Assembly (NCBI RefSeq): GCF_025352645.1
Contig: NZ_JANXSO010000017.1
Span: forward strand, 1-64,000
Length of the DNA: 64,000 nt
Source of the DNA: Iodobacter sp.
Lineage (GTDB): Bacteria > Pseudomonadota > Gammaproteobacteria > Burkholderiales > Chitinibacteraceae
Direction: 5' to 3'
The notes under the pieces: generated by a model
What the model was told of the DNA's origin: nothing
The model's input: the letters and a program-made list of their open reading frames with translations, nothing else
Databases searched by the model: none
In this document: in pieces, positions 8,486 to 16,570 of the stretch
How the letters are laid out: each line of letters starts with the position of its first letter
Position numbering within the stretch: the first letter of the stretch is position 1
Position numbers and translations under genes: made by a program

Positions 8486-8991
8486 AAATTGCCATTGTTG
8501 GGCCAGAATCCTGCGGCAAATCCACCCTAGCGCGTGATCTAGCCGCAGCCCTAAACGCGCCGTGGGTGGCGGAATATGTACGCGAATATTTTGCCGCCAA
8601 AGGCACAAATGATTATGGCCTAGACGATATTATCCGCATCGCCCAAGGCCAGCTTGCCGCAGAAAACGCAGTGCCTGCGCCACTGCTGATCTGTGACACC
8701 ACGGTGCTGGTATGCAAAATATGGGCGGAGGTGCGCTACGGCCACTGCCCCGCCGAGCTAACCGCCCTCTACCGCCCGCAAGACTATGCCTTACACCTAC
8801 TCACCCGCCCTGACCTCCCGTGGGAGCCAGACCCTCTGCGAGAGAATCCAGACGATAGAGATTATTTATTTGATTTTTACGAAGCTGATTTAAAAGCCAG
8901 TGGCGCGAATTATGTGGTGGTGGAAGGAATCAGGGAGAGACGATTGGCTATAGCGATGAAGGCGGTTTTAGGGATGGGGTTAGAACACTAA
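8482..8991 (+). CDS. NadR-like ribosylnicotinamide kinase domain ATPase
   Basis: A 169-residue P-loop protein starting at ATG 8482, inside the pnuC stop (ATGA overlap). Walker A is GPESCGKST (7-15). It continues with WVAEYVREYF and a CDTTVLVCKIWAE block, both typical of the C-terminal kinase domain of NadR and related stand-alone proteins. The N-terminal HTH repressor and NMN adenylyltransferase domains of enterobacterial NadR are absent. With PnuC it should phosphorylate imported nicotinamide riboside to NMN. The assignment rests on motif and operon context. A 24-bp longer upstream start inside pnuC is possible but unlikely. Confidence 0.85.
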   Translation: MKIAIVGPESCGKSTLARDLAAALNAPWVAEYVREYFAAKGTNDYGLDDIIRIAQGQLAAENAVPAPLLICDTTVLVCKIWAEVRYGHCPAELTALYRPQDYALHLLTRPDLPWEPDPLRENPDDRDYLFDFYEADLKASGANYVVVEGIRERRLAIAMKAVLGMGLEH

Positions 8992-9002
8992 GTACTAGGG
9001 CA

Positions 9003-9038
9003 CAGAGGGCAAAGATATTTAAAATTTTTTGCCCTCTG
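9003..9038 (+). terminator. Hairpin after the pnuC operon
   Basis: CAGAGGGCAAA (9003-9013) pairs perfectly with TTTGCCCTCTG (9028-9038) across a 14-nt AT-rich loop, starting 12 bp after the stop codon. There is no U-tract after the stem, so it may be a weak terminator or an mRNA 3'-end stabiliser. Confidence 0.45.
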
Positions 9039-9120
9039 CATTAAAAAGAACCTGATCGCCTCTTGCTCAATAACGCTAATGTAAATCGATTTATTACAGT
9101 TGCACCCTGTTTTTGCAGTT

Positions 9121-9178
9121 GTAAGGGCGGGTGCAACCCGCGAGCGATGCTAAAAAACGCGGGTTGCACCCGCCCTAC
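9121..9178. repeat. REP-like palindrome, copy 1
   Basis: The left arm GTAAGGGCGGGTGCAACCCG starts at 9121; the right arm CGCGGGTTGCACCCGCCC spans 9158-9175 and ends CCCTAC at 9178. The arms are about 21 bp and nearly perfect complements around a 15-bp spacer (AGCGATGCTAAAAAA type). Related copies at 18.3, 20.1 and 23.7 kb share arm and spacer sequence. It lies between the ends of two convergent genes. Confidence 0.85.
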
Positions 9179-9228
9179 GGTATTTATGATGCAGTAAGCA
9201 AAAGGCATAATCAGGAAAAAGAAACCAC

Positions 9229-10119
9229 TTATAGGGCAAGTGCAGCCCCTAATGTCCAACCTCTAAATCCTTCTTCACCCCGAATGATCGAGGTACTTAG
9301 TTTTAATAATCGCGGTTGCCCAGCGATGACTCCCAGTGGCACATAAAACCCCGTACCGAGCTCTGCTATATAATGGCTAATCGAGTTACCTTTTATATAT
9401 TTACTTAGATATAAAAACCCAAGAGGATAAACAGGGGTATCAAACACATAAAAACCTGTACTTTTATCCAGATCTATCTTAGCACTAACAATATCACTTC
9501 TTAGATCTTCTATCTGCGTTATGCCTTCATTTGTGTCTATCGTTTGCACAGAACGAAAATCAATCCCCATTAAGCTATTCACCTCGCCTTTAGTATATTT
9601 ATAATAAACACCAACCGAAGGATTAACAGCCCAAGCATAACTGCTCATATATCCTCTATACGCTTTATCATCACTTTTAATATCAACTGTCATTTTAGAT
9701 CGAGCAATAGCAAGTTCTGAATTAATAAAAAAAGACTGCAAAAAATCATACTGATAAGCAACAACTAAAGCCACACTGCAATTTTTAATATTAAACGTTG
9801 CGCCATCAGGAAATGATTCCCCTTTGTAATACTCTTTTTTTGCTCTTAAATATCCCAGCTTTAACCCTGTAAAAAGCATGCCTTCGCCTAATTTTATCGA
9901 ATAAACGGGGATAGGTAACCGCACAATATTTATATCAAAATCTGATTCATCATTCATTACTGCAGGCTCAGAGAAATATCCTGCGCTAATACCCTCAGAA
10001 ATAGCTAACTCAGTAGTAATCCCGTGCAATTCATTTAAAAAATTTTTATCAAGCTGTATTTCTGAATGTGCAGGTAAAATACAAAAAATGCATACAAGGA
10101 TAGTTATTATTTTATCCAT
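9229..10119 (-). CDS. Hypothetical exported protein, AT-rich gene
   Basis: A 296-residue protein starting at ATG 10119, chosen because GGAAGAGAG sits directly before it and a signal peptide follows (MDKIITILVCIFCILPAHSE, cleavage near residue 17-18). The mature part shows alternating hydrophobic/polar strands with aromatic ends (YLRAKKEYYKG, VALVVAYQYDF, GVYYKYTKG, FLYLSKYI) and ends GWTLGAALAL, consistent with a periplasmic or outer-membrane beta-barrel. The family is not recognised. The gene is visibly richer in A+T and uses AAA/ATA/TTA codons more than its neighbours, which suggests recent acquisition. It stands alone between the repeat at 9.1 kb and the peroxidase-like gene on the other strand. 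Confidence 0.6.
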   Translation of the reverse strand: MDKIITILVCIFCILPAHSEIQLDKNFLNELHGITTELAISEGISAGYFSEPAVMNDESDFDINIVRLPIPVYSIKLGEGMLFTGLKLGYLRAKKEYYKGESFPDGATFNIKNCSVALVVAYQYDFLQSFFINSELAIARSKMTVDIKSDDKAYRGYMSSYAWAVNPSVGVYYKYTKGEVNSLMGIDFRSVQTIDTNEGITQIEDLRSDIVSAKIDLDKSTGFYVFDTPVYPLGFLYLSKYIKGNSISHYIAELGTGFYVPLGVIAGQPRLLKLSTSIIRGEEGFRGWTLGAALAL

Positions 10120-10455
10120 CTCTCTTCCTTTTTCACGATAGAAAATAAAAAACATCCAATGAAAATATAAATAAATTTTAAAAAACAAATACTAGATAAA
10201 TTACAACACAACAAAATATGGCCAGACCCAACCTAGGATCAAGCTATGCTAACTTACTCCTAAGGCAGAGTCTGTAGGGTTTGCAATGGACTCAGTATAA
10301 AATAGTGGCACAGTGCGCATACACTATTGCCACCCATACAAGGTTCATGCCACTCAAAAACCTAAGTGTAAGCTACGCATCCTGCTTACAAACAAATAGC
10401 CAAATAGAATATGACAAGCGTACAATCCGCGCTTGATAATAATTCGTATTCCATA

Positions 10456-13089
10456 ATGAAACTGCAATATCTAGCCTCCCTCCTTTGTTCGCTCTCCCTT
10501 TTTACCGCCTGCACCAGCGACTCTCAGCCAGAAATAAAAACCGGAATCTTACTTAAAACCGCGGGCGTTGATTACGATACGCGTAGCCAGCATGGCCGCA
10601 CCACTGCCAATGGCGAGTATCAGTATGTAGACGGCGAGATGGTCACTTTTCATATTGGCTCGCTCGTACTTGGCCAGGTGGCAGCAGGCGCAATGATTAC
10701 GCCGCTGACCCTCGCTAAAAACGAAGCCGATGCGCACAAAATCATGCAGCTTTTGCTGACACTAGATGAAGACGACGATGCCAATAATGGCATTCAAATT
10801 GCCGCCAGCGATGCGGCACGCTTTGCCAAAGAGCAAACCATACATTTAGCAAATATTGAAGCATTACTCGATGCCAACGGCGTAGCGCATACGCTGGTCA
10901 GCGCTGAATATGCTCGTCAGTTTTACAACCTTAGCATGCAGGCTATCAGTGGCAGCACGCCCACCCAGCGCTACACCCGTAAAGATGCAGACAGTGGTGC
11001 AACACTTAGCGATGAAGCCACTCGCGCAGGCTGCGTGGCCGATAGCCAAACCGGCTTAAGCTGGGAAGTTAAAACCACCGATGGTTTACGCGCAGCCAAA
11101 CACCGCTACCTGCCTGCGATGGTGCGTGGCGCAATAAATGAAGGCCAGTGCGACCCAAGCTTAGAAGTCTGCACCCCTGCGGACTACAGCGAAAAAGTAA
11201 ACGAAGCCAAATTATGCGGCTTTGATGATTGGCGCACCCCAACTGAGGCCGAGTTAAAAACCCTGCTCGATCCTTCCCAATACGATGCGGGCAAGCAGCT
11301 CGCCGCCATTGATCGCCGCGCATTCCCAGATGCTGAGCCTACTTTTTACTGGAGCGACACACTCAGAAAAGTGCATGGCTTTTTAGCGGTATGGTTTAAC
11401 GACACGCATAAAACGCTCGATTCCACCTTGCTGGCCAAAGAGCGTTACGGTGCACTGCGTCTAGTTCGTGGAACAACTATTCCAGATGCACCAAGTAAAG
11501 AAGATCAAGCTGACCCGAACTATATTCCGCTGACGAATGAAGGCAAATTGCCCAAAATTGGCCAGCCTTACGCCTGCGTGGATATCAATGACAGGACTTT
11601 GCTGGCAAACAAGCAGAAAGCAGAAATCCGCCTACTTACCCCTTCAGATAAAAACGCACTCGCCAATCAAAGCCTCAGCCCAGAGCAAGTTAAAACACTG
11701 CTGACTGCCAGCAATACCGGAGCATGCGGCGTAAGTAACTGGCGCTTACCCACTAGTGCAGAAATGAGCAAAATCCTTACCATGGCACTGGATGCAGAAA
11801 ACGCCGAGCTGCGACTAGCCATGCCCTACCTGGATAGCAAAGCCAGCTATTGGACCGGCACAGCAGACAAGCTCAGCAGTATTTCTGCCAACTCGCCTAG
11901 CGCCCAAAACCCTAGTACGGCACGTGTTGTACTGTTGTCCCAAACAGCCCGCCCCTTCTTTGAGCGTGTGCCAACTGGCCCAAACACTCGCCCAAGTGAT
12001 GCTGAACTCGCCAGCTGGCGTGATCAGTATTCACGCTACCAAGCAGGCAGCAATATCCAGCCAAACTGGCCCACACCTACACTGGACGCCAGCACCAAGG
12101 AAGGCTTTGCCGATTTAGGCTTACTGCCCGCACCTAGTTTCCCCACCAACAATCCTTACTCGCCAGAAAAAGTAGCGCTGGGTGAAAAGCTCTTTGCTGA
12201 TCCGCGTCTTTCACGGAATAACTTAATCTCTTGCGCCAGCTGCCACGACCCTAAAAATGGCTGGAGCGACCCGAAAGAATTATCCGAAGGCCATGTTGGC
12301 CAGCTGGGCAGCCGTAATGCGATGACCATCATCAACACCGCTTACGTCAAAGAATTATTCTGGGATGGGCGCGCCAAATCGCTAGAAGAACAAGCCAAAG
12401 GCCCAATCAGCAATCCGCTGGAAATGCACCAAAGCCTAAGCCAAACCGCGTATAAAATTGCCGCAGCGCCCGAATACGCCGCGCTCTTTACCGCAGCCTT
12501 TGGCGACAGCAGCATCGATGCCGGCCGCATTGCCAAGGCCATCGCCACTTTTGAGCGCACCATCACCAGCCAAGACAGCGAATTTGACCGCTTCTTAAAA
12601 GGTGATCGCAAAGCGCTAAGCAATGACGCGCTATGGGGATTGCAATTATTCCGCACCAAAGCGCGCTGCATTAATTGCCATAACACGCCTTTAATGTCGG
12701 ATAACCAATACCACAGCAATGGCCTGCATTATTACGGCCGTGAATTAGAAGATTTAGGCCGTTATGAAGTGACTAAAAACCCAGCCGATATTGGAAAATT
12801 CCGCACCCCAATGCTGCGCGATATTATTTATAGCGGCAATTATATGCACAATGGCTTGTTCTCTATGGGCAATGGCGTCGGTGTATTAGCCATGTATAAC
12901 GCAGGCATGGTGCAAACCTTGCCTACTGGCTTAGATAAATTCGACCCGAATTTCCCTAAAACCTCGCCAGAGATTAAATCGCTAGGCTTAAGTAAAAATG
13001 AAATCAATGCGCTATTCGAATTTATGAAAGCGATTTCTGCCGAGCCAAGAACAGGCCCTGCTACGGCAAAGGAATTGTTTCAGCGTTAA
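10456..13089 (+). CDS. Lipoprotein with DUF1566-like units fused to di-haem cytochrome c peroxidase
   Basis: An 877-residue exported protein. I start at ATG 10456, where a lipoprotein signal begins (LFTAC, acylated cysteine near residue 19); an ATG at 10411 would bury it. Residues about 35-130 resemble a bacterial adhesin-type beta domain (GRTTANGEYQYVDGEMVTF). Two DUF1566-like units follow (about 192-342 and 372-500, with FDDWRTPTEAEL and NWRLPTSAEM). Residues about 560-877 are a MauG/CcpA-type di-haem peroxidase, with haem sites CASCH near 592 and CINCH near 738. Such domains reduce peroxide or oxidise proteins in the periplasm. No cytochrome maturation gene is nearby. Its 3' end abuts a truncated gene at 13.1 kb. 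Confidence 0.88.
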   Translation: MKLQYLASLLCSLSLFTACTSDSQPEIKTGILLKTAGVDYDTRSQHGRTTANGEYQYVDGEMVTFHIGSLVLGQVAAGAMITPLTLAKNEADAHKIMQLLLTLDEDDDANNGIQIAASDAARFAKEQTIHLANIEALLDANGVAHTLVSAEYARQFYNLSMQAISGSTPTQRYTRKDADSGATLSDEATRAGCVADSQTGLSWEVKTTDGLRAAKHRYLPAMVRGAINEGQCDPSLEVCTPADYSEKVNEAKLCGFDDWRTPTEAELKTLLDPSQYDAGKQLAAIDRRAFPDAEPTFYWSDTLRKVHGFLAVWFNDTHKTLDSTLLAKERYGALRLVRGTTIPDAPSKEDQADPNYIPLTNEGKLPKIGQPYACVDINDRTLLANKQKAEIRLLTPSDKNALANQSLSPEQVKTLLTASNTGACGVSNWRLPTSAEMSKILTMALDAENAELRLAMPYLDSKASYWTGTADKLSSISANSPSAQNPSTARVVLLSQTARPFFERVPTGPNTRPSDAELASWRDQYSRYQAGSNIQPNWPTPTLDASTKEGFADLGLLPAPSFPTNNPYSPEKVALGEKLFADPRLSRNNLISCASCHDPKNGWSDPKELSEGHVGQLGSRNAMTIINTAYVKELFWDGRAKSLEEQAKGPISNPLEMHQSLSQTAYKIAAAPEYAALFTAAFGDSSIDAGRIAKAIATFERTITSQDSEFDRFLKGDRKALSNDALWGLQLFRTKARCINCHNTPLMSDNQYHSNGLHYYGRELEDLGRYEVTKNPADIGKFRTPMLRDIIYSGNYMHNGLFSMGNGVGVLAMYNAGMVQTLPTGLDKFDPNFPKTSPEIKSLGLSKNEINALFEFMKAISAEPRTGPATAKELFQR

Positions 13090-13106
13090 GCGAGCATTCT
13101 GGGCGC

Positions 13107-14756
13107 TTGCAGCATATTGCGGACGAATTGCAAATGCCTGATACCGCCCTATTTGCTTGGGACGCCCGTGGCCACGGCAAAAATAGCGGGCCACGTGGCT
13201 ACAGCCCAAGCCTTGGCACCACCGTACGCGATCTGGATACATTTGTTCATTATCTTTGCCAAACTTATGGCTATGCAATGGAAGAAGTCATCGTGATTGC
13301 GCAAAGCGTAGGCGCGGTACTGGGATCGACATGGGTGCACGATTACGCCCCAAAAATCCGCGCACTGATTCTGGCGTCCCCCGCCTTTAAAGTGAAGCTT
13401 TACGTGCCTTTGGCAAGGCCTGGCCTGCGGCTGATGGAAAAGCTGCGCGGCAATTTTTATGTTAATTCTTATGTAAAAGCCAAGTTTTTGACGCATGATC
13501 CAGAACGCATTGCCTCTTACAATACCGATCCGCTGATTGCCCGCCCTATTTCAGTCAATATCCTACTAGGCCTCTACGACACGGCCGAGCGGATTATTGC
13601 CGATGCAGGTGCCATCCAAACCCCAACCCAGTTATTGATATCAGGTGCAGATTTTGTGGTGCACCAAGCGCCGCAGCGTACATTTTTTGAACGCCTTGGT
13701 AGTCCATGCAAAGAAATGCATACACTAGAGGGCTTTTATCACGATACCTTGGGCGAAAAAGATCGCGCCCAAGCCTTTACGCTGATTCGCAGCTTTATCC
13801 AGAAAGTTGAAGCGGGCGTGCCCAAAGTTGATTTAAGCCACGCAGACAAAAGCGGCTACACCGCCAATGAATATCAACAGCTGCAGCAAAATAGCTCGCC
13901 CTTTACCCTAAAACACTGGCATTTTGCCTTAACCCGCTTATCTCTTGCTACCGTAGGCAAGCTTTCTGATGGGATTCGGCTAGGTTGGGAAACTGGTTTT
14001 GATTCTGGCAGCACCTTAGATTATGTGTATAAAAACCAAACCTCTGGGCGGTCCCCACTGGGCCGCTTTGGTGATCGCACCTACCTAGATAGCGTAGGCT
14101 GGAAAGGCATACGCCAGCGCAAGGTAAACCTTGAAGAATTAATTGGCGCAGCCATCAAATCACTCACAGAAAGCAAGCAAAGCGTAAAGATTGTGGATAT
14201 CGCCGCAGGGCATGGCCGCTATATTCTGGATGCTGTTGCTGGCCATCAGATCGACCGCGTTTTATTACGTGATTACAGCACTATCAATGTAGAGGCGGGC
14301 AAAGCGCTGATCAAAGAAAAAGGATTAGCGCATCTGGCTGATTTTCAGCAGGGCGATGCTTTTGATCAAGCCAGTTTAGCCAACCTTTCCCCTGCCCCCA
14401 CGCTGGCCGTAGTATCCGGCCTTTATGAGTTATTCCCTGATAACGCCCCCATCAAAGCATCACTGGCTGGTCTTGCTGAGGCGGTACCCGAAGGTGGTTT
14501 TCTGGTTTACACCAATCAACCTTGGCACCCGCAGCTTGAGCTCATCGCCCGCACGCTGACCAGTCATAGAAGCGGGGCGGATTGGATTATGCGCCGCCGT
14601 ACTCAATACGAAATGGATCAGTTAGTTGAGCAAGCTGGCTTTGAAAAAATCACCCAACGCATTGATGAATGGGGCATTTTTACGGTGAGCTTAGCGCGTC
14701 GAGTTGGAAAAACCACCCACTCTGCGCAAGCAAATAGCGAGACGACTCAGGCATGA
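13107..14756 (+). CDS. Alpha/beta hydrolase-SAM methyltransferase fusion, N-terminally truncated
   Basis: A 549-residue two-domain protein read from TTG 13107. The first half is a serine hydrolase: FAWDARGHGKNSG (17-28), nucleophile in AQSVGA (S67) and a late histidine in GFYHDTLGE. The second half, from about residue 355, is a class I methyltransferase (VDIAAGHGRYIL). The frame stays open upstream of the TTG and reads EHSGRLQHIADEL, which in full-length relatives belongs to the region just after the oxyanion strand. About 45 N-terminal residues, including that strand, are therefore missing, and the frame runs into the end of the peroxidase gene. The stop overlaps the next gene (ATGA), so it heads an operon. 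Lipid-related substrates are suspected from the context. Confidence 0.75.
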   Translation: MQHIADELQMPDTALFAWDARGHGKNSGPRGYSPSLGTTVRDLDTFVHYLCQTYGYAMEEVIVIAQSVGAVLGSTWVHDYAPKIRALILASPAFKVKLYVPLARPGLRLMEKLRGNFYVNSYVKAKFLTHDPERIASYNTDPLIARPISVNILLGLYDTAERIIADAGAIQTPTQLLISGADFVVHQAPQRTFFERLGSPCKEMHTLEGFYHDTLGEKDRAQAFTLIRSFIQKVEAGVPKVDLSHADKSGYTANEYQQLQQNSSPFTLKHWHFALTRLSLATVGKLSDGIRLGWETGFDSGSTLDYVYKNQTSGRSPLGRFGDRTYLDSVGWKGIRQRKVNLEELIGAAIKSLTESKQSVKIVDIAAGHGRYILDAVAGHQIDRVLLRDYSTINVEAGKALIKEKGLAHLADFQQGDAFDQASLANLSPAPTLAVVSGLYELFPDNAPIKASLAGLAEAVPEGGFLVYTNQPWHPQLELIARTLTSHRSGADWIMRRRTQYEMDQLVEQAGFEKITQRIDEWGIFTVSLARRVGKTTHSAQANSETTQA

Positions 14757-16060
14757 CGGCTCATCTGCCCGCACAACGCCCGTGGCGGCTCGCCCTTTTG
14801 TGGTTAGTGCTGCTGGGGCCAGGTTTTTTTATTTTTTATGGCGCGGCTAATCACTACGCCGCGTCCTTGCCTCTAGCTGAAGTTGGAAATATCGCCATGG
14901 CTTGGGAGCGGCAGATCCCGCTCTGGCCCTGGACTATCGTGCCTTACTGGAGCATCGATCTGCTCTATGGCATTTCTCTATTTATATGCGCCAGCCGTGG
15001 CGAGCTCAATACCCACGCCAAGCGTCTCTTAGCCACATCACTACTCTCTTGCTTATTCTTTGTGTTGTTCCCGATGCGTTTTAGCTTTGAGCGCCCTGAG
15101 CTTGATGGTGCTTTCGGCCAGTTGTTTACGCTTTTAATGGGCTTTGACAAGCCTTTCAATCAAGCACCATCGCTGCATATCGGCCTGCTTACCGTGCTAT
15201 GGCTGCGCTATTACGCCCATACTCCTGCACGCTGGCAGCCTTTGCTGCACGTTTGGTTTGCCCTGATTGGACTATCCGTACTGACCACTTGGCAACATCA
15301 TTTTTGGGATGTGCCCAGCGGGTTTTTACTCGGGTTTGTAGTCTGCTATTTATTGCCAACGCCTGGTGTGAGTTTGTTTTTAGCTGTGAATACGCCACGG
15401 CAAAGCACGCCCAAACTGGCCTTGCGCTATTTAGCAAGTGCATTGTTTTTGTCATTCATCATTGCTTACCTGCAAGGCTGGGCTTGGCTACTGCTTTGGC
15501 CAGTCACTTCCTTGCTGATCCTTACCGCCGCCTACCTAGGGCTAGGGCCTAGGGTCATGCAAAAAGATCGCGGACAAAGACGTTTTGCAGCACAAGCCTT
15601 ACTTTGGCCCTACTCTTTTGTCATGCAACTGGTGCACCACTATTTATTAAAATCGCTGGCCGGTGCTGAAGAAATTAGCCAAGGCGTATGGCTAGGGCCG
15701 ATCAGCGCAGCGACAGACCCACGCTTTAAATCTGTACTCGATCTTGCTGCAGAATACGATAGGCAAGCACCATCAACGGTGATTTATCATTCATGCCCGC
15801 TGTTAGATTTACAGCTACCCGATCAGCAAACCTTGCAGCACTGCGTACGCACACTGCAATCCATGCCTCAGCCGGTATTGGTTCACTGCGCTCTTGGCCT
15901 AACTCGAAGCGCAGCCGTAGTATTGGCTTGGCTGGTAGTGAGCCAGCAAGCAAAAGACATCAATGAAGCGCGGGAAATACTCCAAAAAAAACGTAGTAAA
16001 TTTATATTAAGCGAGACGCAACTCAATCAATTAGCCCAGCTTTGTGATGGCATAAAATGA
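14753..16060 (+). CDS. PAP2-like / dual-specificity phosphatase membrane protein
   Basis: A 435-residue protein with about seven or eight hydrophobic helices in its first 290 residues, including the PAP2-like stretch APSLHIGLLTVLW and HHFWDVPSGFLLG with conserved histidines. A soluble C-terminal domain contains HCALGLTRSA (H378, C379, R385), the HCxxGxxR signature of cysteine phosphatases. Proteins of this build occur beside lipid-modifying genes and are annotated as PAP2/dual-specificity phosphatases. A role in dephosphorylating phospholipid intermediates is inferred. It overlaps both neighbours by 4 bp (ATGA), so the three genes are translationally coupled. Confidence 0.85.
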   Translation: MTAHLPAQRPWRLALLWLVLLGPGFFIFYGAANHYAASLPLAEVGNIAMAWERQIPLWPWTIVPYWSIDLLYGISLFICASRGELNTHAKRLLATSLLSCLFFVLFPMRFSFERPELDGAFGQLFTLLMGFDKPFNQAPSLHIGLLTVLWLRYYAHTPARWQPLLHVWFALIGLSVLTTWQHHFWDVPSGFLLGFVVCYLLPTPGVSLFLAVNTPRQSTPKLALRYLASALFLSFIIAYLQGWAWLLLWPVTSLLILTAAYLGLGPRVMQKDRGQRRFAAQALLWPYSFVMQLVHHYLLKSLAGAEEISQGVWLGPISAATDPRFKSVLDLAAEYDRQAPSTVIYHSCPLLDLQLPDQQTLQHCVRTLQSMPQPVLVHCALGLTRSAAVVLAWLVVSQQAKDINEAREILQKKRSKFILSETQLNQLAQLCDGIK

Positions 16061-16470
16061 AAGATGAAGAATCGCTATTTTTTAAATTGAGTGGGGCAAC
16101 GCTTGCTTCTTGCAAAATCCTAGTGTGGCCCACGCCATTTTTATTTTTAATCAGCTATTGGCTGGCTGCCAGCCATATCCTCAACAAAGTAGAAATAGGG
16201 CTACTGATGGCTAGCAGCCTAAGCGCTGCGATTCAATATTATTTTTACTGGCGTATCACACTAGATGAAAAATTATTAACTCAGCTGCAAAGTGAAACTG
16301 ATTTGCTACAGCTCGATCAAGCATTACATAGCCTATTTGGCAAAAACACCCCGCCGCGTGCTTTAGCATTACGCATGTTGGGCATTAAAAAGCTGATACG
16401 TCATTATTTAATCAGCACCTTTTACTCATGGCTAAGCTGGTTTGTTTTATTAGGATTATTAATCAGCTGA
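16057..16470 (+). CDS. Small hypothetical membrane protein
   Basis: A 137-residue protein with hydrophobic segments at about 18-38, 48-66 and 115-136, probably three membrane passes. It starts with the ATG overlapping the phosphatase stop codon, so it is the third gene of that operon. No family is recognised. Position and size resemble the small membrane subunits often carried with the hydrolase-methyltransferase/PAP2 gene pair. No CDP-alcohol phosphatidyltransferase or acyltransferase follows here. Confidence 0.7.
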   Translation: MKDEESLFFKLSGATLASCKILVWPTPFLFLISYWLAASHILNKVEIGLLMASSLSAAIQYYFYWRITLDEKLLTQLQSETDLLQLDQALHSLFGKNTPPRALALRMLGIKKLIRHYLISTFYSWLSWFVLLGLLIS

Positions 16471-16570
16471 TTTTGTACAACAGATTCTCAGCAAACCCGT
16501 GCTCTAATGAAGCAGATAAGCCTGCTGCGTGTTATGGTAAAAAATCCCTGTGAGTAAAGGATTATGGGCA

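Noticed and set aside
11069..12719. Minus-strand frames opposite the peroxidase gene
   Set aside because: They mirror the coding frame and lack ribosome sites; the plus-strand protein has clear haem motifs.
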